Positions 10,706 to 22,629 of a stretch of DNA of 64,000 bases are shown here, in pieces. The notes beneath the pieces are model-generated. The model was given only the letters and a program-made list of their open reading frames with translations, had not been told where the DNA came from and ran no database searches. Both the position numbers and the translations under genes were made by a program. Position 1 is the first letter of the stretch, and every line of letters starts with the position of its first letter. Source of the DNA: Cheiracanthium punctorium (taxonomy: Eukaryota > Arthropoda > Arachnida > Araneae > Cheiracanthiidae); the NCBI GenBank assembly GCA_038373885.1, contig JAWZYV010012266.1, forward strand, positions 248,001 to 312,000, read 5' to 3'.

Positions 10706-13250
10706 TAGATTATAAAAGACCGATTTCGTTTGCAATTTCATAAGCGCAGGGTCACACGCAGGATTTTATTTTGGGAAGAGTAAAACTCAGAAGATATCAA
10801 TCAAAAAGCATATGTTTGAGATTTTTTCTTGCACGTTATATCTTTTCGCACGGTCAACTGTTTTTAAGACCAAATAACAGCTTATAAAGCTTACTTTCAT
10901 TTGACCAGGAATGATCATTACTTTTTTTTGTTAACAACACCTCAATTCAGCTTCCCCTTTCGAAAGGTGCGGGATGAGGGGTCAAAGTTCTTCGGACTTG
11001 TGGGTAAGGAAATCGCTTATTTTGGAGAGTGGTTTTTTTTTTTTTTTTTTTTTTTGCATTTCTAACTGACCCCTTAAACGCGACAAATCCAATTAAGGAC
11101 AATTTATGCTCTTCTGTCATCCTTATCTTTCGAGTAAAGGTAAAAAAATCTGTTTTCAATATTGCTGCATTTTTTCACAGTTTTTTTTTTTTATGAAGTA
11201 AAATAACTTTTATATAATCGTAAACTTTCTCAAACTTGTGTATGTTTCTTGTGTAATACGTAAGGTACAAGGTGTATTGAAAATCCTCTCAAAGTATTTC
11301 TTATTAAATATGCACAGCATGCGTTTCTAATTTTCAAAAACAGTTTAATAACTGTGGGAGGGAACACACTTTTATGCAGATTAGCTGAACACGTTTTTTA
11401 AGACACCATTTGTATACCTGGTAGACAATTATAAATACTTGCTATACCTAATAGACAATTGTACATTTTCCGCCGAAGGTCCAACTAAAATAAGTTTAAT
11501 GAAAATGTTAATTTAATCTTGGTTTAAAAAAAAAGTTGCATTCTTTAAAATAAAGAGAAAAAAGCGATGAGTTATTTTAAATGTGTAAACGGATGAGAAT
11601 TTTTTGAATCGCTATCATATACCGTAATGGACTCTTTTTCATATGGGCCACACCTTCAGTTTAAAAAAGTCATGAATACTCATGAATTAAACGATGAGGC
11701 CTTGCAAGTAATTCAAATTTTTTAGCAATTTATGGTCACGCTTTGAATTCACATCATGCAGATGCTGTAAAATAAGCTTTTGAAAGTGGTCGTAAATATG
11801 AAAACTAAGAAAAACAGAATTAAGTATTGTTGTGCTCACGGAAATATAAAACCTTTGCATCTAAAATCTTATGAACAAAATATGTACAAAGGGTGTGTTA
11901 TCCCTTTAACACTGGATTTGATTTCAAGCTCAGTTTTATTTCTTTAGAATTTTAGTTCAATTAAAGGTATTATTGCTGGCCGAAAGAAGTACTTAAAATT
12001 AAGTTTTCTAGAGAAATAAAGTTTGCTTTTACTTTTTTCCAGAAATTGTATTTAATCGACTAAAAAGTAAGGAAAACATAAATTTCTAATCCGCACGATC
12101 GTACGAGCTCGGTCTTAAAGCACTATGAAAAATTCTTCCCTTTTAAGGTCCTGATGTTTTTTATAATTCAGCATTACAATGCTTCAAGTCATCATTTTAA
12201 CGTACAGATTACATCTATAACCCCAACAAAAGACGTCTGCTTGTGCCATTGTGCATCTGTATAATTGTATAATTTGTTGGCATATAGTATACATAAATAT
12301 TAGGATAACTGAAAATGATTTTAATCAAAATTTTGTCTATTTTTATTACCATCACTTTTTTTTACCATTTACTTTTGCCTTCTAAAATGGTAATAAGAAT
12401 GAAATGCTGAACAGTATTTTTTTAACTGCTTGGATGCTGTTAATCTCAAGAGCCAGAATTTCTGGGTTGATCATTTTTTAAATTTAATAGAATGAAATAA
12501 GACAAACAAATAGAAGAGTACACAGTTGCATAGCTAATCTAAAGAAATTTCAGATTTAAAAAAATGTTTTAATGAAATTTTCAAGGGGGAGTTAAATTAA
12601 ATAATTGTGACCTCAAATGAGACTCGAGACACACCTTCATGTGAGTTGGTAACTATTTAGGTCCCGAACCCTTGAGTATCTCGAGCATGCGCAGAGAATT
12701 ATTTTACTGTTATGTATATGTAATACAGTAATTAGATTTACTTCGTGTAAACAATTGTTCCTTTTCAGAATATTTTACTTTTAATGTAGCATTGTGAGAT
12801 TAAATAGAAGAAGTCTATCACACCTCAAAAAATTATTAATTTTCAAGAGAGACAAAAAAGTATTTATTTATTATTATTACTTTTAATTATGAAGTGCCTA
12901 TAATGCTTTTAGAATGCTCAACTACTGTAATAGTTAAAAAGTTATTGTTATGTTACTATAATTATTTTTTGATGTCCATACAAATAACTAATGTTATAAC
13001 TAACGTTTTTCTGTAGTAGATAACATGTTTTGTGTAGTAGCATAGTTCAAAAGAGTTTAACGTGCTTAAAAGTTAAGATTGTTTGAGTTGTAACAGTATT
13101 TTTCAAGGTGCGTGATGTCTAATTCTAACCTGTATATTTATAGGTATAATCTCTAAATTATAGATAAATATATAGTATGTAAAAAATAAAACAATTTCTC
13201 GAACTTTTTCGGTTTAGTTATAATCTGCAGATTATTCAAATAATCTGTTT
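10706..13250. other. AT-rich sequence, no gene seen
   Basis: Contains a 20-odd-base T run near 11033-11055 and other homopolymers. No conserved protein motif, TIR pair or tandem array recognised on either strand. Confidence 0.45.
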
Positions 13251-16039
13251 ATCACCCTATTTCTACACTTAAGCGGCAACACATCTCTGGTTACACCACC
13301 AGCTTGTTAATCTGCGCCGGCATCCAATGCAGTTCTTAAATCGTGATTTAAAAATTACTTCTATCTCACTTTCACTATTCACAAGCTCAGAGTAAAACCC
13401 GCATGGAGTAAGTATCACTACAGTGGGGCGTATCATCTAATACTACCCATTTGCCCAGCAGTCTTGGGTGCTCGGCTCAATCAAGCATTGGACGGGAATC
13501 TCCAAGTTATATCGCCGATGACTGCCCACGATTGCCGCTGCAGTGCAACTTCTTCGATTCTGAGCTCGATAAGGATCTGGTCCTTGACACTGGCACATTA
13601 ATATCTCTGGATAGAAGGGAAAAAAAAAATGAAAAAGATCGCATCCAAGGTTAGTGCAGCATTTCCCAAGCCGTGACTGGGCTTCTCTGATTCGTGAGCG
13701 GAATGAGGTATGTCCATGTCTTTTTCTTTTTGGGGTAGTTCGTCAACAACGGTAGACTCGGAGGGGATGGGATCAGTCAGACGGCAATCAGCAAGGTGCG
13801 ATTCAAAAGTCTCTCTCTGCTTGCAAGATTTTTTTTTTTTTCCTATCTCTTTTCATCTGAAAGGCAACCAAGATTAGCGAAAGCGAGCCACTGTTTTGAT
13901 GTTTAAATATTTTTCTAGGCTTTCAAGCCATCGAAGCGATTAGTTTCTAAATTTGGCTCGATTTTATCGAAATTCAGAACAAAGAATGGCTATTTCCTCC
14001 CAAAATTTTAGTTACTGCTAATGCATTAACTAAAGTTTTGGGAGGGATCGAACCGCCATGATCCTCCTCCTGGCTACGGTCTTCCCCTTCAAGACTTTTT
14101 ATGGAGGTGGAATAAAATGAAGACTTCTGTAGCAAGATCAATTGGGTCTTCAACTTTCCCAACACACGGGACGTCAAATGTGTGGCCCAACTCTCTTCAA
14201 TATTCAGAACTTTTGATGGACTCTCTTTTTAAGCTTTCGGACTCTCTTAACTAAACCTAATAAAGACATCATCTGCTGTTTCAGGAACTGTACGTGTACA
14301 GTCGTCAATTGTTGCAAGACATTACTGTTAAAAAACATTAATCTGGTAGGAACTTTTCGCTTCTGAACTTTGTAGGTGGATAATATGACCGTGCGAGATC
14401 TAGATTGTTCCTACATTTTGGAGAAAATTGCCAGATGCCGTTCAGATTTTCCCTTTATAATTCTGTAAGGATGCTCGTTTCATTAGAAGAACAAGGAACT
14501 TTAAAAAATCTTAAATACGACATTGCTGTTATATGAACATATAAGACTGTAGGAAACAGTTTCATGATCGATGCGTCAGGCAGGATTTCTTCGGTAAGCC
14601 ATTGCTGAATATTAAGTAACGAAAATTGAAAATAAAAAAAAAAACCTTGAGCCTCCATGTCCTTCGACACTTCTCTTGTTTTTCTGCTACCACTCTGTTC
14701 CATAAGCCTAGAAATATGATAGATGCTCTTCTTTATAGCGCAGTTCCTTTGTGCAACTGTCCAGGTCTGTGCAGCAACAAAAAATGGAAAACAGGAATGG
14801 AATGGCGAACTGTTTTCGCATCGCAGTTGAGACCTGAAATCCTTGAGGCAACACGCCGTGTTTGTTGTATCTCAAGAAACTCATGGGAAAGGATGGCCCA
14901 TCCCTTCTGGTTCGCGATTATTCAACCTCGGCAGGGAGTGGGCATGAGAACAGGTCAACACTTGCCACCCTCTCTTGGCAGATAACTTGCGAAGAAGAAG
15001 CACTTTCGAGTGGCCAGCTCACTTTTTAATTGTTTCCGGAACGGGAAAAGAAGATTTTTTTTCTTTTTCTTAGTTTCACATCGTCTTTGATGAGAAACCG
15101 AGGAGTAAAAAACCGTTAATTCAAGGACATACCACACACTCTCATAAGCTTCTTTCCTTTCTTTCATCGGGACATTTAGTGGTGCTTCCAGTGAGAAACA
15201 TGCAAATCTCATCGCTAGGTAAAACGAGTTTTAATATGAATGTCTTGTTTGAGAACATTTGTATTCAAGAGGTAACTGCGGCTAACACTTCACTCTTAAA
15301 GAGGGGCGCATTAAAAAGATGAGAGGGGGTGGGAGACGCAGAGGCAGTGGCGAAACGAAACTGCCTTGTACCTTTCCCTTTGGCGTAACTGGGTAAGCTC
15401 TTTGTAGGGCCGCCGTTTAGGGGAGGGGAGATACCGGTCTCATAGTACCGAGGCCCAAAGTTTTGGGGGTTCCGTAAGGCCGTAAAGCTGTTTAAAAAAA
15501 TCATCGCATTTTTTAAAATCTTAGCATATTTTAATCTCTGAAAATTTATCTTACCAAAAAGTTTCCTGTGAAGAATAATTTTATTCCACTCCCAACGGGT
15601 TTATTCGTAGAACTTATAGGCTTATTAATGGGATGCGCCCCCCCCCCAAAAAAAAAAAAATCTTACGTTGCAGCAGCCAAGAAACAGAAGAAAGGTGCAT
15701 TCTCCTCATCAATCTAATGGCAGTGTTACACATACAAAGATTATTTGTAAATATATTATTATAGGAACTTCGAATCATATGACGATATTGATTGTAATGA
15801 TAATTTCTTTGGTCCCGATAAAATTCCTATTTACGTAACGTATTTTGAACCTGTCTACAGCGATATTAACTTTTTACAAGCAGCTGTCTATAATGATATT
15901 TTAATTCTTACAAAAAGTTTTATAAATCTGCATAACCCTCCTTAAAAAAAAAAACTAATAATAATTCAGAACATACGATAATAAAAGATTGCAGTACAGG
16001 AGCGAAAAAAGTAAACCTTTTCAGCCATTGAGTGCCCTG
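13251..16039. other. Higher-complexity sequence, unidentified
   Basis: GC content is visibly higher than in the flanks and several frames of 60-120 codons are open, for example 13451-13654 (+), 14626-14985 (+) and 14955-15212 (-). None shows a motif I know, and none is bounded by clear splice sites. A B-box-like GGTTCGATCCC lies on the minus strand near 14043-14055, suggesting an old SINE head. Could hide short exons, but nothing can be supported. Confidence 0.35.
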
Positions 16040-16142
16040 TTGAAAATGGTATATCTAGCATTAATAGTTTTCCTACAGGAGCACTCAAAATATTCCAAAT
16101 ACATTTAGAAGTTATTCTTTAAAGCGTATCATCCTACTATAC
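16040..16142. mobile_element. Family A fragment, diverged
   Basis: The segment TAGTTTTCCTACAGGAGCAC onward matches the interior of A1 near 6427-6530 with many substitutions. It is cut off by the hAT fossil starting at 16143. Confidence 0.6.
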
Positions 16143-16700
16143 CAGGGATGGGGAAATAGATTTAGGGAAGGGCCATTAAAATAATTAAAATATTTAGGCG
16201 GGCCAAATAATTTATTTTTTAATTTATTGTTTAGACGTACTGGGCCCGTGTGAGAAATGAAAGGAAATTTTGAGTGTTCTTTAATCATCTCGTCGTTGAA
16301 ATTTGGCTCCAAAGTTACTAGAAGTAACTTGGAGCCAAATTTCAAGCCTTCGTAAAACGCTTTCAAGATGTTCGTCGGTCACCTTATCTCTCAATTTGCT
16401 TTTACGGAGATTCATTGTTGAAAACAGCTGTTCGCAGGCGTATGAAGTCACAAACGTCGGGATAATTTTCTCAGCGTGTTTTATCAAATTGGGGAATCGA
16501 GACTTCAGTAACCTTTTGTAGAAATCACGCCGAAGAAAATATTTGTAAGTCACCTTCTATCTTCATATATTCTGTTGAACACGTTTTCCGAGTGATTTAG
16601 TTGGCTAACTTAAAAATTAACTTTTCCAGTGGTCAATTTAGTGGGCCGGATCAAATCACGTAGCGGGCCGGGACTGCGGACCGCTATTTCCTCATCCCTG
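16143..16700 (-). mobile_element. hAT element with transposase C-terminus
   Basis: Ends CAGGGATGGGGAAAT and ATTTCCTCATCCCTG form inverted repeats with one mismatch in 15. Inside, the minus strand encodes a hAT dimerisation domain (see next entry). No convincing 8-bp target duplication was found (TACTATAC left, ACCTAGAG right), so the flanks have changed or it sits at a rearranged junction. Short length shows it is a deletion derivative. Confidence 0.75.
16281..16553 (-). pseudogene. hAT transposase C-terminal dimerisation region
   Basis: Ninety codons on the minus strand read FPNLIKHAEKIIPTFVTSYA then CEQLFSTMNLRKSKLRDKV and TDEHLESVLRRL. This is the C-terminal hAT family dimerisation domain (hATC), with the E-x-LFS-xMN signature typical of the GTF2IRD2/SCAND3/EPM2AIP1-like lineage of hAT transposases. 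The catalytic RNase H-like core and BED zinc finger are absent, so it is non-functional. Its 3' end runs into a 24-bp inverted repeat (16296-16345), which duplicates the last codons in reverse and replaces the natural terminus. Confidence 0.88.
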
Positions 16701-16704
16701 ACCT

Positions 16705-16867
16705 AGAGGAAGACCTAAGAAAACATGGAGGGACAGCCTAGATGAGGATTTTGCCAAGCTAAAAATAAGAAACTGAAGGTCCATTACAGGGAATAGGGTG
16801 GAATGGGAAAGACATCTGAAGAAGGCCAGGGCCCACAAAGAGCTGCCATGCCAATGATGATGATGAA
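16705..16867 (+). pseudogene. RTE-like LINE reverse transcriptase tail and 3' microsatellite
   Basis: The frame from 16705 reads RGRPKKTWRDSLDEDFAKL, an internal stop at 16774-16776, then VEWERHLKKARAHKELPCQ and stop TGA at 16855. The GRPKK-W-D...W pattern is the conserved C-terminus of many arthropod non-LTR ORF2 proteins. Immediately after the stop the DNA is a TGA trinucleotide run (16855-16866), as at RTE-clade 3' ends. Only the last 50 codons are present, as in a 5'-truncated LINE insertion. Clade assignment is inference. Confidence 0.75.
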
Positions 16868-16924
16868 ATACATGGACAATTCCATCTTGACCAAACACAA
16901 GTCCAAATGGAAACACAAGTCCAT

Positions 16925-17732
16925 TTTGACTAGTTTTTTCCTGACGTCTGTACGTACGTATGTACGTAACTCGCATATCTCAAAAACTATTAGCTGTATA
17001 ATGTTGAAATTATATCAAGATTCTTGTAACATTTAATTTTGAATCTCCCTTTTTGGCTCTATCGACTGCAACATTTTATTTACCGTTTATTTACAGGGTT
17101 TCCCAAAAGAATTTCAGTACAGTAAGGTCTATGGACATCTTCAATATATTATGTCTATAATCAGTCATGTTTAGGCCATGATCAAAATTTCTCCAACTGT
17201 CATTGACCTTGGCGAGTTTTGCCGAAATATCGCAAACTATGGCTCCAAAAGTAAATACGTATTTCGCCTAACTCTAAAACTTTTAACCGTAGAATTTCAG
17301 ATTTTGCATTTAGAACTATTGTAGCATCTAATTGTGCACCTCTTTTTCTATGCCAATCGACTGGGCCATTTATTCACAAAGTCATCCAAAAGACTTTCAA
17401 TATATTAAGGTCTATGGATACCCCCAATTCGTTAAATGTCTGTGGTCAATCATTATTTCGGCCATGCCTAAAATTTTGCAAATTGTCTCAAGCTTGCCGA
17501 TTTTTGGCGCCGAAATATCGCCAAATTAAGTGCCGAAAATAAATCTTTCAAACTGAACTCAGCTTGGCGATATTGCAAATATTTGGCTGGAAATCACTGA
17601 ACATTAATATTATTGCAGTATTCTATCTCTTTCAAACAAAATAAGTTTAGATGAAGCACACCGAAAATATTTATTATTTAATAAACGTACAAGAAAATCA
17701 TGCTGTGTCCTGGTCCACATCAGATTTTTTTA
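16925..17732. mobile_element. Family A copy A4, old and 5'-truncated
   Basis: Begins within the region equivalent to 5740 of A1 (TTTTGACTAG then a CGTA tract at 16952), carries modules at about 16970 and 17266, one decayed 86-bp unit (17160-17245), and ends CACATCAGATTTTTTT at 17720-17731. Much more diverged than A1-A3, so it is an older insertion of the same family. Confidence 0.75.
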
Positions 17733-18598
17733 AGACTTCTATGGTAACTTCCTAATAAATTTTGTATAGCTTCGTCAATGTACTTCTCTTAGACGCAGTC
17801 AATGTATTTCTCTTAGAAAATATTGCTTACGTCTTTCAAAATTGTATTTTCTTCGGATATGCGGTACTGGGTTTCTTTGACATTAGGCAATTTTATCACG
17901 TCCAAAGCAGAGATAAGCTGCTGATGTATTTCAAGATCCTTATGGTTTCCAGTTTCTTATCGTGTATTTAATCACGGTCAACACATTGATCGAACTTCGA
18001 TGTCATACAAGTAAATTTATTAGCAGAACCTTGAAATTAGCCAGACATTACTAAATACAGTTGAATTCCTCATTCATTTTAATTTATCTCTGGCTCGTAA
18101 CCACATATATTTCTCAGTGACCCCCCCTTCCCCTAAAATGAAAGACCTTAATCAATGGTTGAGTAACTATCAGTTCGCTGCATTGGTTTAAAGAAAAATT
18201 AGTTGGAGCTCCGTCAAACCTTCGTAGCGAAAAATAATTTCACCGTTTGCTCGTATACTGAATTTTAAATTTGTGATAGAAGAAAGGCGATTTATGTAAA
18301 GCAAAAGAATGCGCATTTTCCTATTATTCCCCGAGTGCGAGTGCATTTATATTATTTTAACCCTGTTATTATTATTTTACCGTTTTAAAGCTGTTTTGCA
18401 TTTCTATTCTGAAAAAATGTTCTTATTATTGAGCAAATATTTTTGCTATAAGTTTTTACATATCACTTGATAAGAATTTTCTTTTTGCTTTTGAAGTGAT
18501 TATTTGTGCTTTACTTGATGTAAAATTAAGGATTCATGACTCGCATTTGATTTTTGTTTTCAAATACCAATGTGCCTGATCGGCAAATACAAGCCCGT
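17733..18598. other. AT-rich sequence, nothing recognised
   Basis: No gene or element termini seen. A C-run lies near 18120-18127. Confidence 0.45.
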
Positions 18599-18600
18599 TC

Positions 18601-18636
<36 letters not shown>

Positions 18637-18663
18637 ATATAATAATAAAATAAATAAAATAAA
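18599..18663. repeat. (AAT)n microsatellite
   Basis: About ten uninterrupted AAT units from 18601, then AAATAAAAT-type derivatives. Confidence 0.9.
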
Positions 18664-18881
18664 ACATTCTGATCAATCAATTCCCATAAAATGTACGCAA
18701 CTGTTTTCAAGTCAAAATTATGAGTAGTTATTTTGTAATATTCTTTCAAAATTTATGACTTCCAAGTGGGCATCCGGTCTGAAAATGGTTTATGTCGTCA
18801 GATTATCCCCTTAGACGCGCAGTGGTTGCGGGTTTGCGCCGTGAAACCACCTTATATTTCAGCGCTTCCACTGCTGGTCGG

Positions 18882-18914
<33 letters not shown>

Positions 18915-18921
18915 TTAAACG

Positions 18922-19140
18922 GTCCCAAAGCTGAAAAAGTGCATCCGTTGCACCGATCCATATAACAACCAACAACACAGCGGTCGATCGAATCGACAAT
19001 CTGACGCCTCAGAGCTAAAGAAATTTTCTGACACGCTGGCTGTGCTGCCGCACACAGCCAATGGCTGCAATTTTTCAGCGTTGGGCAGTCTATCCAGTCG
19101 GTCTTCTACATTGATGTGAAAATGCCTGCACTTCAAAGGG
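18922..19140. repeat. Foldback repeat family H, copy H3
   Basis: Starts CCCAAAGCTGAAAAAGTGCA and ends with a mirrored TTTTTCAGCGTTGGG near 19085. The centre AAATTTTCTGACACGCTGGCTG is shared with the copy at 36597-36790, and both continue with CAGTCTATCCAGT(C/T)GGTCTTCTA. A long poly-A tract precedes it (18882-18911). Diverged relative of the clean palindrome at 32148-32384. Confidence 0.65.
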
Positions 19141-19646
19141 TTATGCCAACATCACATTAATTTCTAACCAGCACCTGTGATTTAACAAGAAAAAAAAGTA
19201 ACAACAATCTAAAATTAGAAATCAGAAAATTCGATCATTCTCTATAAATATGAATTATCTGCATTAAATCGTATCACCCTGGTGCCAATTTTCCTATCTC
19301 TCATACCCGGGGAATAGGCACTCCAATCATCCGAGCGCCATAAAAAAAATAATGATAATAATAATAAAATCCACATTCCTCCGGCAGTTATTTTTATATG
19401 ATTCTCTCTGAAGTTTCATCTATCAAACTTGGCAACAGCTCTGAGGTTGGGGGGCAGAGAATCAGTCCGGTCGGCGACTACCTACTTATGGGCGAAGTCG
19501 TCCCCACACCTTTGGGCCGGGCAACTCGTTCCTTCCCAAGTTCAAGTTGTGTTCGCTGACCTTTTCCTCTGGAGGCTTTTGTTTTAATTGGGATGATGTG
19601 CATATTTTAAGCAGCTCTGAAAGGAGTTTTGATGTGACTCGGGCTG

Positions 19647-19680
<34 letters not shown>
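19141..19680. other. Unassigned sequence with poly-T run
   Basis: No coding signal; ends with a T run of about 29 bases (19651-19679). Confidence 0.45.
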
Positions 19681-19686
<6 letters not shown>

Positions 19687-19692
19687 TCCTCG

Positions 19693-19859
19693 CAGAGACG
19701 GCCCGAGGGCCGTGCGGGGCCCCAGGCGAAGCACAAGAGCGGGGCCTCTTCTCGATCATGTCTTATGAGATAGCAATAAAATAGCCCAGGAGCGGGGCCT
19801 CTATAAGCGCGGGGCCTTAGGCGATCGCCTACATTTGCACCCCCCTTGGGCCGGCTCTG
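19693..19859 (-). mobile_element. hAT-like MITE, family D copy 1
   Basis: Termini CAGAGACGGCCCGAGG and CCTTGGGCCGGCTCTG form inverted repeats with some mismatches. Interior has GGGGCCTCT..GCGCGGGGCCTTAGGCG, shared with the copies at 54696-54954 and 62991-63132. The 7-bp TTCCTCG is repeated directly at both edges (19686-19692 and 19860-19866). Confidence 0.85.
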
Positions 19860-19934
19860 TTCCTCGAACTTCATTCGCACTGATCCAGGGTGCGAATTGG
19901 CGGGAGAGATGCCGGAGATCGTCCCCTGCCACTA

Positions 19935-20130
19935 GTGGACAAAGGAGATGGGATAGGGGGCTTCACCCCCCCCCCCAAAAAAATAGATTTATAAAGGGAT
20001 TGCTTAAATGGATAAAATGATCTTTTTATGTAACTAGCGCCTCCCCAAAAATTTTTACATTTGCTTAGGGTAAAATAGGCTTCTTCAAAATTTAGCCCCT
20101 CCCCCCAAAAAATTTCTAGATCCGCCACTG
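19935..20130. mobile_element. hAT-like MITE, family F copy 1 (left end damaged)
   Basis: Shares GGGGGCTTCA.CCCCCCC, AAATGATCTTTTT.TG and TTTAGCCCCTCC with the family F copy at 30611-30858, and ends AGATCCGCCACTG, the family terminus. The left terminus is degenerate (CCACTAGTGGAC near 19940-19952), so the exact start and a target duplication could not be fixed. Confidence 0.65.
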
Positions 20131-20193
20131 TCCGCGGCTGAAGAATGTAATAGTATACCTGGCTAGAGAAATATTAATTGATACCCTATCAAG

Positions 20194-20646
20194 CAGAGGC
20201 GCACACAGGATTCTCTCTTGGAGGGGGTCCAGCTCATAAACCTCCTACACACCTACATTTTTCAGGTGGTTGATAGGTATTGTGACACCTACCAACCACC
20301 TGAAAAAATGCGGAACAAAATTTTTCCTCTCGGAGTTAGTCCATCTCAAAAAGTTGTGACACTTGAATGTATGCGGAGGAAAAGTTTTTCTCGTGACTAC
20401 GACCACCTTTTATAAAGACATCCCCTCATTTCAATATACTTCAATACGTTTCTGTGTTTATTTACTTCTCTTAACTGCTAAAAATAAAAATTTGATAGCC
20501 TTTAAACGCATTAAAATGTCAAGAACCACATAATGATTTCAGGATGCAAAATTGATAACCATCGTTTTTTATTTGTTCTTTTTTAAGGGGGTAGGGGGGG
20601 TCCAGACCCTCTGGACCCCTCCCTTGTGTGCATGTGTGCGCCGCTG
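20194..20646. mobile_element. hAT-like MITE, family M
   Basis: TIRs CAGAGGCGCACACA and TGTGTGCGCCGCTG (one mismatch). Flanking 8-bp repeats CTATCAAG (20186-20193) and CTACCAAG (20647-20654) match at 7 of 8. Inside is a hairpin at about 20258-20307 whose arms TTCAGGTGGTTGATAGGT and ACCTACCAACCACCTGAA differ at one position. No coding capacity. Confidence 0.82.
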
Positions 20647-20739
20647 CTACCAAGGATACTATTTATCCCTGCTCGAGAAAGGTTGGATTAGTCTCTGTCT
20701 CTGCCAAGTTCACCAGTACGTAACAATCTTGAGAATATA

Positions 20740-21027
20740 GGGGCCGTGGTAGCCCAGTGGTTAAGGCGTTGGACTCGTAACCGGAAGGTTGTGGGTTCGA
20801 TGCCGGCGTACCACACTAAAGACCACGGTGTACATGCGGCGTACGTGCACGTTAAATCCGTGGTTCCGAAAGTCCTCTCGGCTGTCGCTAGCAGTTTCCG
20901 AGGGGTGCCAATATTCAGAAGTCCCCACCATCTGATGAGGTTCCAAATTCTGGCGGGAAATTACGGGAAGGACGTATATGTAGCTCTAAGCGACACATTC
21001 AGTGACGCGAGCTGTCCTCTCCTGGCA
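20740..21027 (+). mobile_element. tRNA-derived SINE with 18-bp target duplication
   Basis: The first 75 bases resemble a tRNA: an A-box-like TGGTAGCCCAGTGG (20748-20761), a loop CTCGTAA (Thr-CGT-like) and a B-box GGGTTCGATGCC near 20793-20804, the internal RNA polymerase III promoter. The acceptor stem does not pair well, so it is not a working tRNA gene. A tRNA-unrelated body of about 210 bp follows. A perfect 18-bp direct repeat AACAATCTTGAGAATATA flanks it (20722-20739 and 21028-21045), the mark of LINE-mediated retroposition. No A-rich tail is present; it ends CTCTCCTGGCA. The intact TSD suggests a recent insertion. Confidence 0.93.
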
Positions 21028-21189
21028 AACAATCTTGAGAATATAAATTCTTGTTTTGTTTACTAGACAGTTTGTGTGTCATGGCAAATCTACGTGAGGG
21101 GATCTGCTTAGGGGGGGGTGCCTTGAGAGGAGGATTTTTCAAGGGGTTCTAGTGCGTCCCACGCCTCATTCACGTTATATGTGAAGACA

Positions 21190-21300
21190 ACAGCCCAAAA
21201 TTCCCGAACGTTGGAACGAAAGCCGGGCGCAGTAGGCCCGAACCCGGGACCTTCACACTTCGACTATCTACCACTTCAGTGTCCTATCCACTAGGCGATG
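21190..21300 (-). mobile_element. tRNA-like SINE head, minus strand
   Basis: Read on the minus strand it has GCCTAGTGGATAGGACACTG (A-box-like) then GGTCCCGGGTTCGGGCCTAC (B-box-like GGTTCGGGCC), about 50 nt apart. No target duplication or tail identified; probably a different SINE family from 20740-21027. Confidence 0.55.
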
Positions 21301-21377
21301 ACAAGGGTCTTTGTTTACTACACAAAGGAGCAAGTTACAAATATCCCTTTGAAATACATCTATACAGGTCTGATTCC

Positions 21378-21419
21378 AATTTGTCATTCTATTATTATAG
21401 AATAATAGAATGACAAATT
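21378..21419. repeat. Perfect 19-bp hairpin, 4-nt loop
   Basis: AATTTGTCATTCTATTATT (21378-21396), loop ATAG, then the exact complement AATAATAGAATGACAAATT (21401-21419). Confidence 0.95.
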
Positions 21420-21887
21420 TGACTATAACTGTCGCCAAATTTCAAAAGAAGGACTCCGTACTTAGTTACTCTCTAACCTCTACTCTTTTAACAATACACA
21501 GAAGTGATAACTTTGCTTTCTATACTTTTGCCAATATGCTACTTCCATTCTTTATTTTCCTACATTACTGACGAAAAGTCAGGCTTTTTGGAAATCTGCA
21601 TTACATACTACTAGCCTGTGCCAATGGCGGGTACTTATCTCATACAATTAATTTTAAATTAACTTTCAAATAGAAATCTGCTTTAAACAGAAACAATGTG
21701 GATGAAATGATAGAATTAGCCACAGTGCTGTGATAGATTAATAAAATAAAAAATTAAAAAATTAAAAAAAAAAATAGAAGGAGAAGGAAATAAAATATTT
21801 TTCTGTACTCTCCGAGACAAAAAGCGCCTTTGTTTTGGTTTTCCCAATAGGACTTCAATCTACGGTTCCGTTTTTGCTATGCAGCGC
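21420..21887. other. Unassigned sequence before family E
   Basis: AT-rich; an A/T run at about 21740-21776. No gene seen. Confidence 0.45.
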
Positions 21888-22629
21888 CAGGGCCGGACTG
21901 GACCGCTGAAACGGCCCGGGCGATTCGACCAGAGCGGCCCCCAACATTAGTAGCGCATCTATGATATTATAGCGGAGGGGGGGGGGGAGATGTACAAATT
22001 CAGTTGAACTCTGTTATACTAATGATAACGTTTTATGATGATTAAGATATTCTGTACGTCCAATCACTCGCCTAAAGTGCAGAAGCTCACTTATAACGTC
22101 ACCCTCTTACAGTGTCCTAAATGGTCTGTTTCCTACAACGACGTTAAAATCGAGTTCAACTGTATGTGACATTAAATTAACCGAGAAAAATTATTTAACA
22201 CCCAATATATTTTATTGAAAATTTTTTAGAAATAATTTAAAGACAACTTATAAAATAATTTAATTCAATGATTCAGTAACATTTCTCTACTTGAATTTTC
22301 CCGCCCTAGTTTTTATCTTTAGGAGGGGGAGGCTTCAAATCCTTTAGCCTCCTCCGTAGATACGCTTACGCCTACAACATGCCTTAATAAATTTGAGAAT
22401 AGAACAAAATAATACTGAGTTTCTATTCCTGAGTTTTTTTGCTTTGTTGTTTAGTTGACCACCCATCAATGAAGCGAACAATACATTCATAAAATTTTTA
22501 ATTCGTTGTATAAAGTTTAATTCATATAATAAAAGAATGATATAAGAGTATATACATATTTATAAAAATATATAGAAAGTGAGCCAATGGTGCTCATAAT
22601 TAAATTTTGAGTATTAGGTGATCACAATA

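Noticed and set aside
20740..20815. Functional tRNA gene
   Set aside because: A- and B-boxes are good but stems pair poorly, and an 18-bp TSD encloses a 288-bp unit, so it is a SINE head.
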